Shown in pieces: positions 1 to 5,001 of a stretch of 5,001 nt of DNA; the first letter of the stretch is position 1, and the number at the start of each line of letters is the position of its first letter. This stretch comes from an uncultured Flavobacteriales bacterium (GTDB lineage: Bacteria > Bacteroidota > Bacteroidia > Flavobacteriales_D > Crocinitomicaceae). The notes below the pieces were generated by a model that saw only the letters and a program-made list of their open reading frames with translations, was not told the origin of the DNA and searched no databases. Where the stretch lies: contig CAJQOB010000087.1 in assembly GCA_905479845.1 (NCBI GenBank), positions 1-5,001 on the forward strand, given 5' to 3'. The position numbers and the translations under genes were made by a program.

Positions 1-436
1 CTTTCTTGAAAACGAATCCTGGCATAATTCCAACTTTCGCTTCACCTGCAGTAATAACTCCTGGGCAGTTAGGTCCGATAAGACGACAATCAAATCCAGA
101 GATGTACTCGCTAGCTTTCACCATATCATTTACTGGAATTCCCTCCGTGATACAAATGATTACTTTAATTCCTCCATTCGCTGCTTCCATAATTGCATCC
201 GCAGCAAATGCTGGTGGTACAAAAAGGATAGAAACGTCTGCTCCAGTTTTTTCAACTGCATCAGCAACTGTATTAAATACAGGACGATCCAAATGCGTTT
301 GTCCTCCTTTACCTGGAGTAACACCTCCAACTACGTTGGTTCCGTACTCGATCATTTGTCCAGCGTGGAAAGTTCCTTCACCTCCTGTAAACCCTTGAAC
401 AATAACTTTTGAATCTTTATTTACTAATACGCTCAT
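1..436 (-). CDS. sucD: Succinyl-CoA synthetase (ADP/GDP-forming) subunit alpha, N-terminal half (partial)
   Basis: This is the alpha subunit of succinyl-CoA synthetase, the cytoplasmic TCA-cycle enzyme that interconverts succinyl-CoA and succinate with formation of a nucleoside triphosphate; it pairs with SucC (beta), which is not in the window. The 145 codons visible begin MSVLVNKDSKVIVQGFTG and align throughout with the E. coli protein as I remember it. They cover the CoA-binding Rossmann domain: GFTGGEGTFH at residues 15-24, GGVTPGKGG at 37-45, TEGIP at 97-101 and GPNCPGVI at 121-128. The family is about 290 residues long, so roughly half is missing beyond base 1, including the phosphorylated active-site histidine. 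The ATG at 434-436 matches the usual family N-terminus. No Shine-Dalgarno sequence precedes it; the leader is A-rich. A good Bacteroidota promoter lies just upstream (472-502), so the gene is transcribed independently of the FKBP gene. I see no frameshift or damage. The identification is very secure. Confidence 0.97.
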   Translation of the reverse strand, partial: MSVLVNKDSKVIVQGFTGGEGTFHAGQMIEYGTNVVGGVTPGKGGQTHLDRPVFNTVADAVEKTGADVSILFVPPAFAADAIMEAANGGIKVIICITEGIPVNDMVKASEYISGFDCRLIGPNCPGVITAGEAKVGIMPGFVFKK

Positions 437-471
437 TTCTGTCGTTTTGAAATCGTTTCTTTTTTGTGTCC

Positions 472-502
472 CAAAAGTAGGGGTTTGATTTCTTTTTGAC
501 AA
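472..502 (-). promoter_or_regulatory. Predicted Bacteroidota-type promoter of sucD
   Basis: On the minus strand, TTG (500-502) is followed after exactly 20 bases by TACTTTTG (472-479). This fits the Bacteroidota housekeeping pattern of a -33 TTG and a -7 TAnnTTTG about 17-23 bases apart. Transcription would start near 465-468 and leave a leader of roughly 30 bases before the sucD ATG at 436. A run of ten A on the minus strand (523-532) lies about 20 bases upstream of the -33 element, where an A-tract could strengthen the promoter; that last point is inference. The start site has not been measured. Confidence 0.75.
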
Positions 503-809
503 TGAATCCAGAATTGAATTTCTTTTTTTTTTGAACACAAAACGAATGTGCTGTATTTCCCTCATTTCCGTGCTGGTCGATGACGTTGAGTTTTCAAATA
601 ATTCTTTGGTACAGATGAATCAAATGACAGTTCTCAATTAGTGGATGTTTTCTCTCGTAGGATACAGTTCTTCTGTAACTTTGACGAAAAGTAATTTAAA
701 AGAACGTTGATTATTGCTGATAAATGTACTGTTCACAAAATCTTGAGTGGATCAGCGAAAATAAAGACCACACATGTCCTTTAGTTCTATTCGCTCATTA
801 CTTAATGGG

Positions 810-840
810 ATATGGCAATATATCAATATGGCAATATTGC
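810..840. repeat. AT-rich 12-bp direct repeat with a 10-bp palindrome
   Basis: The 12-mer ATATGGCAATAT occurs twice, at 810-821 and 826-837, a period of 16 bases. The second copy runs into the perfect palindrome GCAATATTGC at 831-840. GCAATAT (815-821) can also pair with ATATTGC (834-840), a 7-bp stem with a 12-base loop. The element lies about 45 bases downstream of the FKBP stop codon. It could be a weak 3'-end structure of that transcript or a tandem protein-binding site. No T-run follows on the minus strand, so it is not a standard intrinsic terminator. The repeat is plain in the sequence; any function is conjecture. Confidence 0.6.
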
Positions 841-884
841 GAAATAGATTGATTCGAATTTCGGAATCTTTCTATAACTCAAAT

Positions 885-1337
885 CTATAGCACATCAACA
901 ATTTCCAATTCATACACTAAAATAGAATTGGGCGGAACTTTTTCAATTTTATACTCACCGTACCCCAACTGTGGAGGCGCAACCATGTATGCTTTCGATC
1001 CTTTCTTCAATTGAAGCATTAGTTCTTTCCATGCATTGATTTGTTCAGAGACTGCCATTTCAACTGGTTCCGTCTGCTCATCGAAAACGTCTCCATTTAA
1101 AAAAGTCCCTTTGTACTTGACTAAAACCTTGTTCGTGAACTGAACAAACTCTCCTTCGCCCTCCTCCAAGATTTCGTAGTACAATCCACTAGCGGATTTC
1201 TCACACTCAATGTTTTTCTTCTTCAAATGCTTCTCAATCTTCTTATCGAATGTGGCAAGTTCATCATCTGAATAAGAGCCACACGAAAAGAGTAGGGTAG
1301 ATACAAGTGCGAAAAGGAAGAGGTTTAGTCGTTTCAT
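885..1337 (-). CDS. FKBP-type peptidyl-prolyl cis-trans isomerase, lipoprotein
   Basis: A 150-residue lipoprotein with one FKBP domain, expected to catalyse cis-trans isomerisation of proline bonds, or act as a chaperone, in exported proteins. Residues 1-19 form a lipoprotein signal: MKR, a hydrophobic core, then LFSC with C19 as the lipidated cysteine. The SDDE stretch at 23-26 resembles the acidic export signals that send Bacteroidota lipoproteins to the cell surface. A short charged linker (24-48) precedes the FKBP domain (about 50-150). Compared with human FKBP12, the pocket keeps Y75 (Y26), F85-D86 (F36-D37), I100 (I56), W103 (W59) and Y126 (Y82). It differs at V92 (F46), Q99 (V55) and Y142 (F99), so activity is likely but not certain. 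The ATG overlaps the TGA of the upstream TraB gene (ATGA at 1334-1337), so the two are probably co-translated. The start is fixed by the signal peptide directly after it. The family is secure; the client proteins are unknown. Confidence 0.9.
   Translation of the reverse strand: MKRLNLFLFALVSTLLFSCGSYSDDELATFDKKIEKHLKKKNIECEKSASGLYYEILEEGEGEFVQFTNKVLVKYKGTFLNGDVFDEQTEPVEMAVSEQINAWKELMLQLKKGSKAYMVAPPQLGYGEYKIEKVPPNSILVYELEIVDVL
1334..1337 (-). other. ATGA stop/start overlap coupling the TraB and FKBP genes
   Basis: On the minus strand the bases ATGA hold both the start codon of the FKBP gene (1335-1337) and the TGA stop of the TraB/GumN gene (1334-1336). There is no Shine-Dalgarno sequence before this ATG; the preceding bases are CCTATTGAACT. 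Termination followed by reinitiation is therefore the likely way the FKBP frame is translated. The overlap is seen directly; the coupling is inference. Confidence 0.8.
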
Positions 1338-2251
1338 AGTTCAATAGGAATTAAGGTGTAGCCTTGCGCTTCAAGAAGTCGGATGACGCCATTCGGACCG
1401 CCGAGATGTCCAGCTCCAACAGCAATAAATGTTGATTTTTCGGTAATCATTTTTTCAATCATTGGAATCCATCGTTTGTTTCTGTTATCGAGTAATACAT
1501 CATTCATGCTGTCCATTAATTCGCTGTCTCCAACAATCATTTGGTACAAGCCATCAATGTCTCCTTTGAAGTATAATTCCATCGTTTGCGCCAATTCTTC
1601 GTCGGAAGAAGAGCTTCCGTTTCGAATGATTTCCATCACCATTGCCACTTGTTGCTCGTTAGTGAGAAGATCGAAAATTCCCATTTGTTCCGCAACAGTT
1701 TCCAGTCCTTCAATTTCTAAGCCCTTATTGGTTGCAATGGTTTCTAACTCCATTTCGTAGGACTTTTTGTTCTCCATTCCTGGGTTGGGATTGTCTTTAT
1801 CCAATTCGGGTAGGAGTTGCGCAACAACAAAAGGGCGCATTTTCCCGGCCATCATCTTAAAACCACTTGAAGAAAGTGTTGTATGTTCTTCCACCCAAAC
1901 AAGAATTGAATCTGTTTGATCTTCAGTAAAAAAGTCGAAGAATGAGCCTTCATCCAGCATGGACAATTTGAAGGCTTCCATTGGGTCAGGGATTCCTGCA
2001 ATTTCCATGGTAAGCACTTCTGATTTGGAAACGATCTTTTGAAGTTTTTTAGGGAAGAAGAACTCCTCCTTGTCAATTAGATGTATGGTTCCAAATAAAT
2101 ACGACTTCTTTTTTATGTCATTTCCTTCAATTTTCCAAAGTAGTGCTCGGTCTTCCATTGGAAATTCTCGAACATTAGTGTCTTGCGCATTGACGTTCTG
2201 ACCTTGAATCAGGAAAAGAAAGAGACTAAGGAGAAAGAGTGTTTTTTGCAT
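1334..2251 (-). CDS. TraB/GumN (Tiki-like) family protein, exported
   Basis: A 305-residue member of the TraB/GumN family (TIKI/TraB superfamily), whose animal relatives, the Tiki proteins, are reported metalloproteases. The bacterial role is poorly known. A Sec signal peptide is clear: MQKT, a hydrophobic core to about residue 16, and a likely cut after V-N-A (22/23), which places the protein in the periplasm. The domain then follows in the usual order: LLWKIEG at 37-43, SYLFGTIHLID at 50-60 with the first GxxH (G54-H57), a conserved Glu in TMEIAG (E83), GLET with a following EQ at 182-189, the RN pair R257-N258, and GAGHL at 279-283 carrying the second GxxH (G279-H282). Both GxxH motifs and the Glu proposed as metal ligands are therefore present. 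The length is normal for the family. It starts 9 bp after the methyltransferase stop and overlaps the FKBP lipoprotein by 4 bp, which suggests a shared extracytoplasmic job. Family confident; substrate unknown. Confidence 0.88.
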   Translation of the reverse strand: MQKTLFLLSLFLFLIQGQNVNAQDTNVREFPMEDRALLWKIEGNDIKKKSYLFGTIHLIDKEEFFFPKKLQKIVSKSEVLTMEIAGIPDPMEAFKLSMLDEGSFFDFFTEDQTDSILVWVEEHTTLSSSGFKMMAGKMRPFVVAQLLPELDKDNPNPGMENKKSYEMELETIATNKGLEIEGLETVAEQMGIFDLLTNEQQVAMVMEIIRNGSSSSDEELAQTMELYFKGDIDGLYQMIVGDSELMDSMNDVLLDNRNKRWIPMIEKMITEKSTFIAVGAGHLGGPNGVIRLLEAQGYTLIPIEL

Positions 2252-2260
2252 TATTACGTA

Positions 2261-2968
2261 TCAATTTAATGTGATGCGCGCTAGGAATTGGTGCTCTTCT
2301 TCATACAATTTTTCGACCTTAAGATTCAGTTTGTTTGCTGATTCCTGCAATTTATCGAAATCAATGTACAACCACTCAAACCAATCAGTTGATTGATCTT
2401 CATAGTGCATTTTGAAGTTGAAATTTCCGTAATACTCAGTATTCAGATCAATCCACATTCCGCCATCATCATCCATGTAAAGATACTTAATGTCGGTAGA
2501 GTCGAAAAGAAGCTGTCCATTTTCGCGCATCATTTTCTTGGCTTGAAGCAAAGTGCGTTCCAAGTTTTTCAATGACCCTGCAATTCCGATCCCATTCATC
2601 ATCATGAGAAGCGTGTCGTACTGTTCAGTTACACTGAAGAAATCTTCAACTTCTGCATCCAAGTCTTGTGATTGCATGTATTCCACAGCTCCAGGGCTAA
2701 GATCTATTGCTTTTACCTTGAAACCTTTGTCTTGAAGATGTTTTGTGTGAACTCCCGCGCCCGCGCCGATATCTAAAATATCTCCGGAACAATGTTCTAG
2801 AGCGATTTGCTCTATTTTCGGCATTTCATCGTAGGAACGGAATAAGTAGGATGCATCGATGAAATCGTCATCGCAAATATCTGATTCGACAGTGATAAAA
2901 CGATCAGTTTTGTCCTTATTGTAATCAAGGATGATGCGACCCAACGGATCTTTACCAGCAGCGCTCAT
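2261..2968 (-). CDS. Class I SAM-dependent methyltransferase, substrate unknown
   Basis: A 235-residue cytoplasmic methyltransferase with no signal peptide. The S-adenosylmethionine site is clear: motif I is ILDIGAGAGVH at 64-74, followed by VKAIDLSPGAVE at 85-96 with D89 as the acidic residue that normally holds the ribose hydroxyls, then YDTLLMMMNGIGIAGSL at 117-133 in the place of motif IV, and GQLLFDSTD at 151-159 as a later core strand. The N-terminal 60 residues, with DPLGRIILDY (7-16) and YLFRSYDEMPKIEQIA (41-56), resemble a version I know from Bacteroidota that carries no assigned substrate. The C-terminal part (about 160-235) is rich in aromatic and acidic residues and probably forms the substrate side. 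The ATG shares a base with the stop of the upstream gene (TAATG at 2966-2970), which supports both the start choice and translational coupling. The general class is secure. Whether it acts on a small molecule, a lipid or a protein cannot be read from the sequence. Confidence 0.9.
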   Translation of the reverse strand: MSAAGKDPLGRIILDYNKDKTDRFITVESDICDDDFIDASYLFRSYDEMPKIEQIALEHCSGDILDIGAGAGVHTKHLQDKGFKVKAIDLSPGAVEYMQSQDLDAEVEDFFSVTEQYDTLLMMMNGIGIAGSLKNLERTLLQAKKMMRENGQLLFDSTDIKYLYMDDDGGMWIDLNTEYYGNFNFKMHYEDQSTDWFEWLYIDFDKLQESANKLNLKVEKLYEEEHQFLARITLN

Positions 2969-2970
2969 TA
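2966..2970 (-). other. TAATG stop/start overlap before the methyltransferase gene
   Basis: Read on the minus strand, TAA (2968-2970) ends the pRiA4b ORF-3-like gene and ATG (2966-2968) starts the methyltransferase, sharing one A. This arrangement favours reinitiation by the terminating ribosome, so the two proteins are probably made together. The overlap is direct observation; the coupling is inference. Confidence 0.8.
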
Positions 2971-3489
2971 GTAATCGTATTGATCTTCAAAGTCACCGAA
3001 ACCGAACTCGTCTTCCTCATCTTCACCAAAGTCTGTTGAGTCAGTTTCAAACTGAAGTCCTTCACTTTCTTTTGATTCTTCCGCCGGAGCATTCCCTACT
3101 GAAAGCTTAATTGTTGGACGATCAGGAGTGGCTTCTTCGTAACCAATGAGTTCAATTAGGAAGATCCACATACGCATGAAATCATGCACCAAGATCAGTT
3201 TTTGATCTTTCGTCTCGATCAGTTCTCCAACAGTGGTAGTACTCATCACTCTAGGAACTTCCTGGTCACTCTCTCCAAAAGACATGTCAAAGAGGGCGAT
3301 TTCTGGTCCTTTCACCCATTCGTCGTTCGAAACGTAGAAAGAGGCCATCTGGTCTTGCGAGAAATGATAGGCATCTACAATAGCACGGTAGAAATTTTCG
3401 AGATTATCAGAATCAGCGATAAGAATATCACGAAACACTTCTGCTTTATCTTGAGAATCGAGAAGTACTCTGAATTTTAGACCTGCCAT
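2968..3489 (-). CDS. pRiA4b ORF-3-like ('IS1096 element passenger TnpR') family protein with acidic tail
   Basis: A 173-residue cytoplasmic protein that I assign to the pRiA4b ORF-3-like family, whose function is unknown. The family name comes from plasmid and transposon passengers; nothing here is a transposon. Evidence is the layout: a beta-strand start (LKFRVLLDS, 4-12), then DNLENFYRAIVDAYHFSQDQMASFYV (28-53) with the typical helix plus 'D-x-M-x-S-F' turn, NDEWVKGPEI (55-64), a strand pair with LILVHDFMRMWIFLIEL (98-114), and GNAPAE (132-137). The hallmark DFGDxW-like motif of many relatives reads DFMRMW here (103-108), as in other Bacteroidota forms I recall. The last 33 residues (141-173) contain 15 Asp or Glu and no Lys or Arg, so the tail is strongly acidic and probably disordered. 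The ATG at 3487-3489 gives a complete family-like N-terminus; no Shine-Dalgarno sequence is seen. It shares a base with the methyltransferase gene downstream, so the two may act together, which is inference. No DNA-binding or recombinase motif is visible. Confidence 0.75.
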   Translation of the reverse strand: MAGLKFRVLLDSQDKAEVFRDILIADSDNLENFYRAIVDAYHFSQDQMASFYVSNDEWVKGPEIALFDMSFGESDQEVPRVMSTTTVGELIETKDQKLILVHDFMRMWIFLIELIGYEEATPDRPTIKLSVGNAPAEESKESEGLQFETDSTDFGEDEEDEFGFGDFEDQYDY

Positions 3490-3505
3490 TGACTGAAATT
3501 TTATG

Positions 3506-3513
3506 CAAAATTA
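3506..3513 (-). promoter_or_regulatory. Possible internal promoter -7 box in the gap before the pRiA4b ORF-3-like gene
   Basis: The 44-bp gap between the CCA-adding gene and the next gene holds TAATTTTG on the minus strand, a match to the Bacteroidota -7 pattern TAnnTTTG. It would start a transcript about 10-13 bases before the ATG at 3489. No TTG lies 17-23 bases further upstream, so the -33 element is missing or weak. In such AT-rich DNA an 8-base match with two free positions can occur by chance. The downstream operon may use this box, read-through from the CCA-adding gene, or both. Confidence 0.35.
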
Positions 3514-3533
3514 CTTTATTCTTACGAGCTAAC

Positions 3534-4952
3534 CTATGAGTTTGTTGCAATACCGAGCTCATTTGCGATTTTCATCATGTAATCGAAAGCTTCGTCATGA
3601 TTGTTTTGAATCTCTCCTTCAAGAATTGCTTCCTTGATTCTCTTTTTGATTGTTCCGACTTCGGCGCACGGAGCGATGTTGAAGGTCTTCATGATTTCAT
3701 CACCATCAACCGGTGGTTGAAAATTTCGAATTCTGTCTTTTTCTTCAACATCACGTAGTTTTTGAATCACGATTTCGAAGTTCTTTTTAAACTTCTTAAC
3801 CTTTAATTCATTTTTTGAAGTGATGTCAGCATTACACAGCGTCATTAAATCATCCACGTCATCGTTTGCTTCAGAGAGCAGTCGTCGAACCGCTGAGTCC
3901 GTCACATCACCTTTTACAAGTGAAATAGGACGAAGGTGCAATCGAACCAATTTTTGAACATACTTCATTTTCGAATCCAAAGGGAGCTTCATTCGCTTGA
4001 AAATTTTCGGAACCATTCTAGCTCCTAAATCTTCATGTCCGTGGAAGGTCCAGCCTGCTTTTGGGTGAAAACGTTTCGTTGGTGGTTTCGCAATATCATG
4101 CATGATGGCTGCCCAGCGCAACCAGAGGTTATCTGTGTTTTCTGAAATGTTGTCAAGAACTTCTAAGGTGTGATAGAAATTGTCCTTGTGCGTTTTTCCT
4201 TTTCGTTTCTCAACTCCATAAAGCGCAACCATTTCTGGGAAGAACTCATGCAGAAGTTTGGTAGAAAAGAGAAGTTTGAATCCTCTCGACGGAACTTCAC
4301 TCAGGATGATTTTGTTTAATTCATCCATTATGCGCTCTTGAGAAATGATTTCCAATCGGTGTGCATTTCGAGCAATTGATTCCAAACACTGATGTTCAAT
4401 CTTAAAATCTAACTGAGAGGCAAAGCGAATAGCGCGCATCATTCGAAGTGGATCATCGCTAAATGTTGTATCTGGCTCAAGAGGAGTTTTGATCAGACCA
4501 TTATCGAGATCAACCAAACCATCGAAAGGATCGATAATATCTCCAAACGAGTTTTTGTGCAAACTTAAGGCAAGTGCATTGATGGTAAAGTCTCTTCTGT
4601 TCTGATCATCCGCTAAAGTTCCATCCTCAACAATAGGCTTACGCGAATCTCTGTTGTACGATTCCTTGCGGGCACCGACGAACTCAACTTCCAAGTCTTT
4701 GTACTTGAATTGCGCCGTTCCAAAATTCTTGAAATAAGAAACCTTCTTTACGCGTAGTTTCTCTGCGCAGGCTTTGGCTAAATCCATTCCATTTCCGACA
4801 ACCACAATGTCGATGTCTTTAGACGGTCTTTCCAATATTAAGTCACGAACAAATCCCCCGATAACATAAGCTTCGAGCTCGTTTTCAGTTACCACTTGTG
4901 AAGCAACTTTGAAAACAGGATGAGTGAGATATTCGCTATAATTTGTGCGCAT
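3534..4952 (-). CDS. cca: tRNA nucleotidyltransferase (CCA-adding type) with HD domain
   Basis: A 472-residue class II tRNA nucleotidyltransferase, the enzyme that builds or repairs the 3' CCA end of tRNAs from CTP and ATP without a nucleic acid template. Head domain motifs are intact: YVIGGFVRD at 29-37, the metal-binding pair D46/D48 in SKDIDIVVVG (44-53), NRRDFTINALAL at 118-129, and DDPLRMMRAIRFASQLDF at 166-183, where D167 and R170 take the place of the EDxxR residues that pair with the incoming base. The RNA-binding domain follows, with QERIMDEL at 205-212. An HD-type domain spans about 255-400, with H261, H285-D286 (MHDIAKPP), HGHED at 304-308 and D376 as plausible metal ligands. Such domains can carry phosphohydrolase activity in some relatives. 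The ATG gives the expected N-terminus, and no other Met occurs before residue 56. A -7-like box ends only about eight bases upstream. A full CCA-adding enzyme is most likely, but some bacteria split CC- and A-addition between two paralogues, which this window cannot settle. Confidence 0.95.
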   Translation of the reverse strand: MRTNYSEYLTHPVFKVASQVVTENELEAYVIGGFVRDLILERPSKDIDIVVVGNGMDLAKACAEKLRVKKVSYFKNFGTAQFKYKDLEVEFVGARKESYNRDSRKPIVEDGTLADDQNRRDFTINALALSLHKNSFGDIIDPFDGLVDLDNGLIKTPLEPDTTFSDDPLRMMRAIRFASQLDFKIEHQCLESIARNAHRLEIISQERIMDELNKIILSEVPSRGFKLLFSTKLLHEFFPEMVALYGVEKRKGKTHKDNFYHTLEVLDNISENTDNLWLRWAAIMHDIAKPPTKRFHPKAGWTFHGHEDLGARMVPKIFKRMKLPLDSKMKYVQKLVRLHLRPISLVKGDVTDSAVRRLLSEANDDVDDLMTLCNADITSKNELKVKKFKKNFEIVIQKLRDVEEKDRIRNFQPPVDGDEIMKTFNIAPCAEVGTIKKRIKEAILEGEIQNNHDEAFDYMMKIANELGIATNS

Positions 4953-4960
4953 TGCGGTTG

Positions 4961-4987
4961 CAAAGATAAAGGAATCATCAAAATCAA
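4961..4987 (-). promoter_or_regulatory. Predicted promoter of the CCA-adding gene, with a very short leader
   Basis: On the minus strand TATCTTTG (4961-4968) matches the Bacteroidota -7 pattern TAnnTTTG. A TTG lies at 4985-4987, 16 bases upstream, slightly closer than the usual 17-23. If the box is used, transcription would begin within about five bases of the ATG at 4952, giving an almost leaderless mRNA. No better promoter is visible in the remaining bases to 5001, but one could lie beyond the window. Confidence 0.5.
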
Positions 4988-5001
4988 CTCTAAAATGAGG
5001 G

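Larger units (their letters stand above)
437..884. other. 448-bp intergenic region with no recognisable gene
   Basis: This stretch separates the end of the FKBP gene from the start of sucD. The part next to sucD (472-502) holds its promoter. The part next to the FKBP gene holds an AT-rich repeat and palindrome (810-840). Between about 540 and 800 I see no open frame with a recognisable protein, no tRNA or rRNA, and no clear riboswitch. Small inverted repeats occur, such as TACAG/CTGTA at 663-677, but they have only about five pairs. No classic hairpin plus T-run terminator is visible for the FKBP transcript. The region may simply be spacer or the decayed remains of something; a small RNA cannot be excluded by eye. 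Confidence 0.6.

Noticed and set aside
6..398. An open frame of 130 codons on the plus strand.
   Set aside because: It is the antisense shadow of sucD, whose minus-strand translation matches the family along its whole length.
523..532. The T10 run as the end of an intrinsic terminator on the plus strand.
   Set aside because: No stable GC-rich stem precedes it and there is no plus-strand gene to terminate; it reads better as an A-tract upstream of the sucD promoter.
846..869. A hairpin around GATTC/GAATC (851-868) as the intrinsic terminator of the FKBP transcript.
   Set aside because: The stem has only five pairs, with mismatches inside, and no T-run follows on the minus strand.
1383..1760. 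An open plus-strand frame of 125 codons inside the TraB gene.
   Set aside because: Its translation resembles no known protein and the opposite strand encodes the conserved GAGHL, RN and GLET motifs of TraB/GumN.
1852..2076. A second minus-strand frame of 74 codons inside the TraB gene.
   Set aside because: It is an out-of-frame shadow with no signal or motif, lying in the well-supported TraB frame.
3184..3480. An open plus-strand frame of 98 codons opposite the pRiA4b ORF-3-like gene.
   Set aside because: It is antisense to a gene with clear family features and a coupled downstream gene, and its translation shows no recognisable domain.
2968..3489. A transposon or resolvase remnant, suggested by the family name 'IS1096 element passenger TnpR'.
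   Set aside because: There are no terminal inverted repeats, no transposase, and no serine or tyrosine recombinase motif. The family name reflects where early members were found; in Bacteroidota this is an ordinary chromosomal gene.
1..5001. A CRISPR array, tRNA or rRNA gene, phage module, toxin-antitoxin pair or defence island.
   Set aside because: I saw no regularly spaced repeats, tRNA-like cloverleaf, rRNA sequence or relevant protein motifs. The window is mostly filled with housekeeping or phylum-typical genes, so I cannot support an undescribed system here.

Overview
The window looks like an ordinary chromosomal housekeeping segment of a member of the Bacteroidota, probably a flavobacterium-like marine or freshwater lineage. 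Four things support this. The DNA is AT-rich. Upstream boxes fit the Bacteroidota promoter pattern TTG-N~20-TAnnTTTG. No start codon has a convincing Shine-Dalgarno sequence. Several proteins (the methyltransferase, the pRiA4b ORF-3-like protein, the Tiki/TraB-GumN protein, and the FKBP lipoprotein with a negatively charged stretch after its cysteine) resemble versions I know from this phylum. The family placement is from memory and was not checked by a search.

All six recognisable genes lie on the minus strand, so transcription runs from high to low coordinates. From 4952 downward they are: a tRNA nucleotidyltransferase of the CCA-adding type with an HD domain (4952-3534); a pRiA4b ORF-3 / 'IS1096 passenger TnpR'-type protein with an acidic tail (3489-2968); a class I SAM-dependent methyltransferase (2968-2261); a secreted TraB/GumN (Tiki-like) protein (2251-1334); and a lipoprotein of the FKBP-type peptidyl-prolyl isomerase family (1337-885). 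A 448-bp region without a recognisable gene follows (437-884). The last gene is the start of sucD, succinyl-CoA synthetase alpha subunit, which has its own promoter and runs off the left edge at base 1.

The four genes from 3489 to 885 are packed tightly: a TAATG stop/start overlap, a 9-bp gap, then an ATGA overlap. They are probably co-transcribed and translationally coupled. The CCA-adding gene sits 44 bp upstream of them and may read through into them, but a -7-like box in that gap could give them their own start. The last two products are predicted to be exported, one soluble in the periplasm and one a lipoprotein, so they may work in the same compartment. No common pathway for all five genes is evident. 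sucD is a separate TCA-cycle unit.

I found no mobile element, CRISPR array, RNA gene, phage gene or defence system. The points worth a second look are modest: a possible surface-export signal on the FKBP lipoprotein, a changed core motif in the pRiA4b ORF-3-like protein, a nearly leaderless transcript predicted for the CCA-adding gene, the coupled TraB/FKBP pair, and a small AT-rich repeat in the intergenic region.
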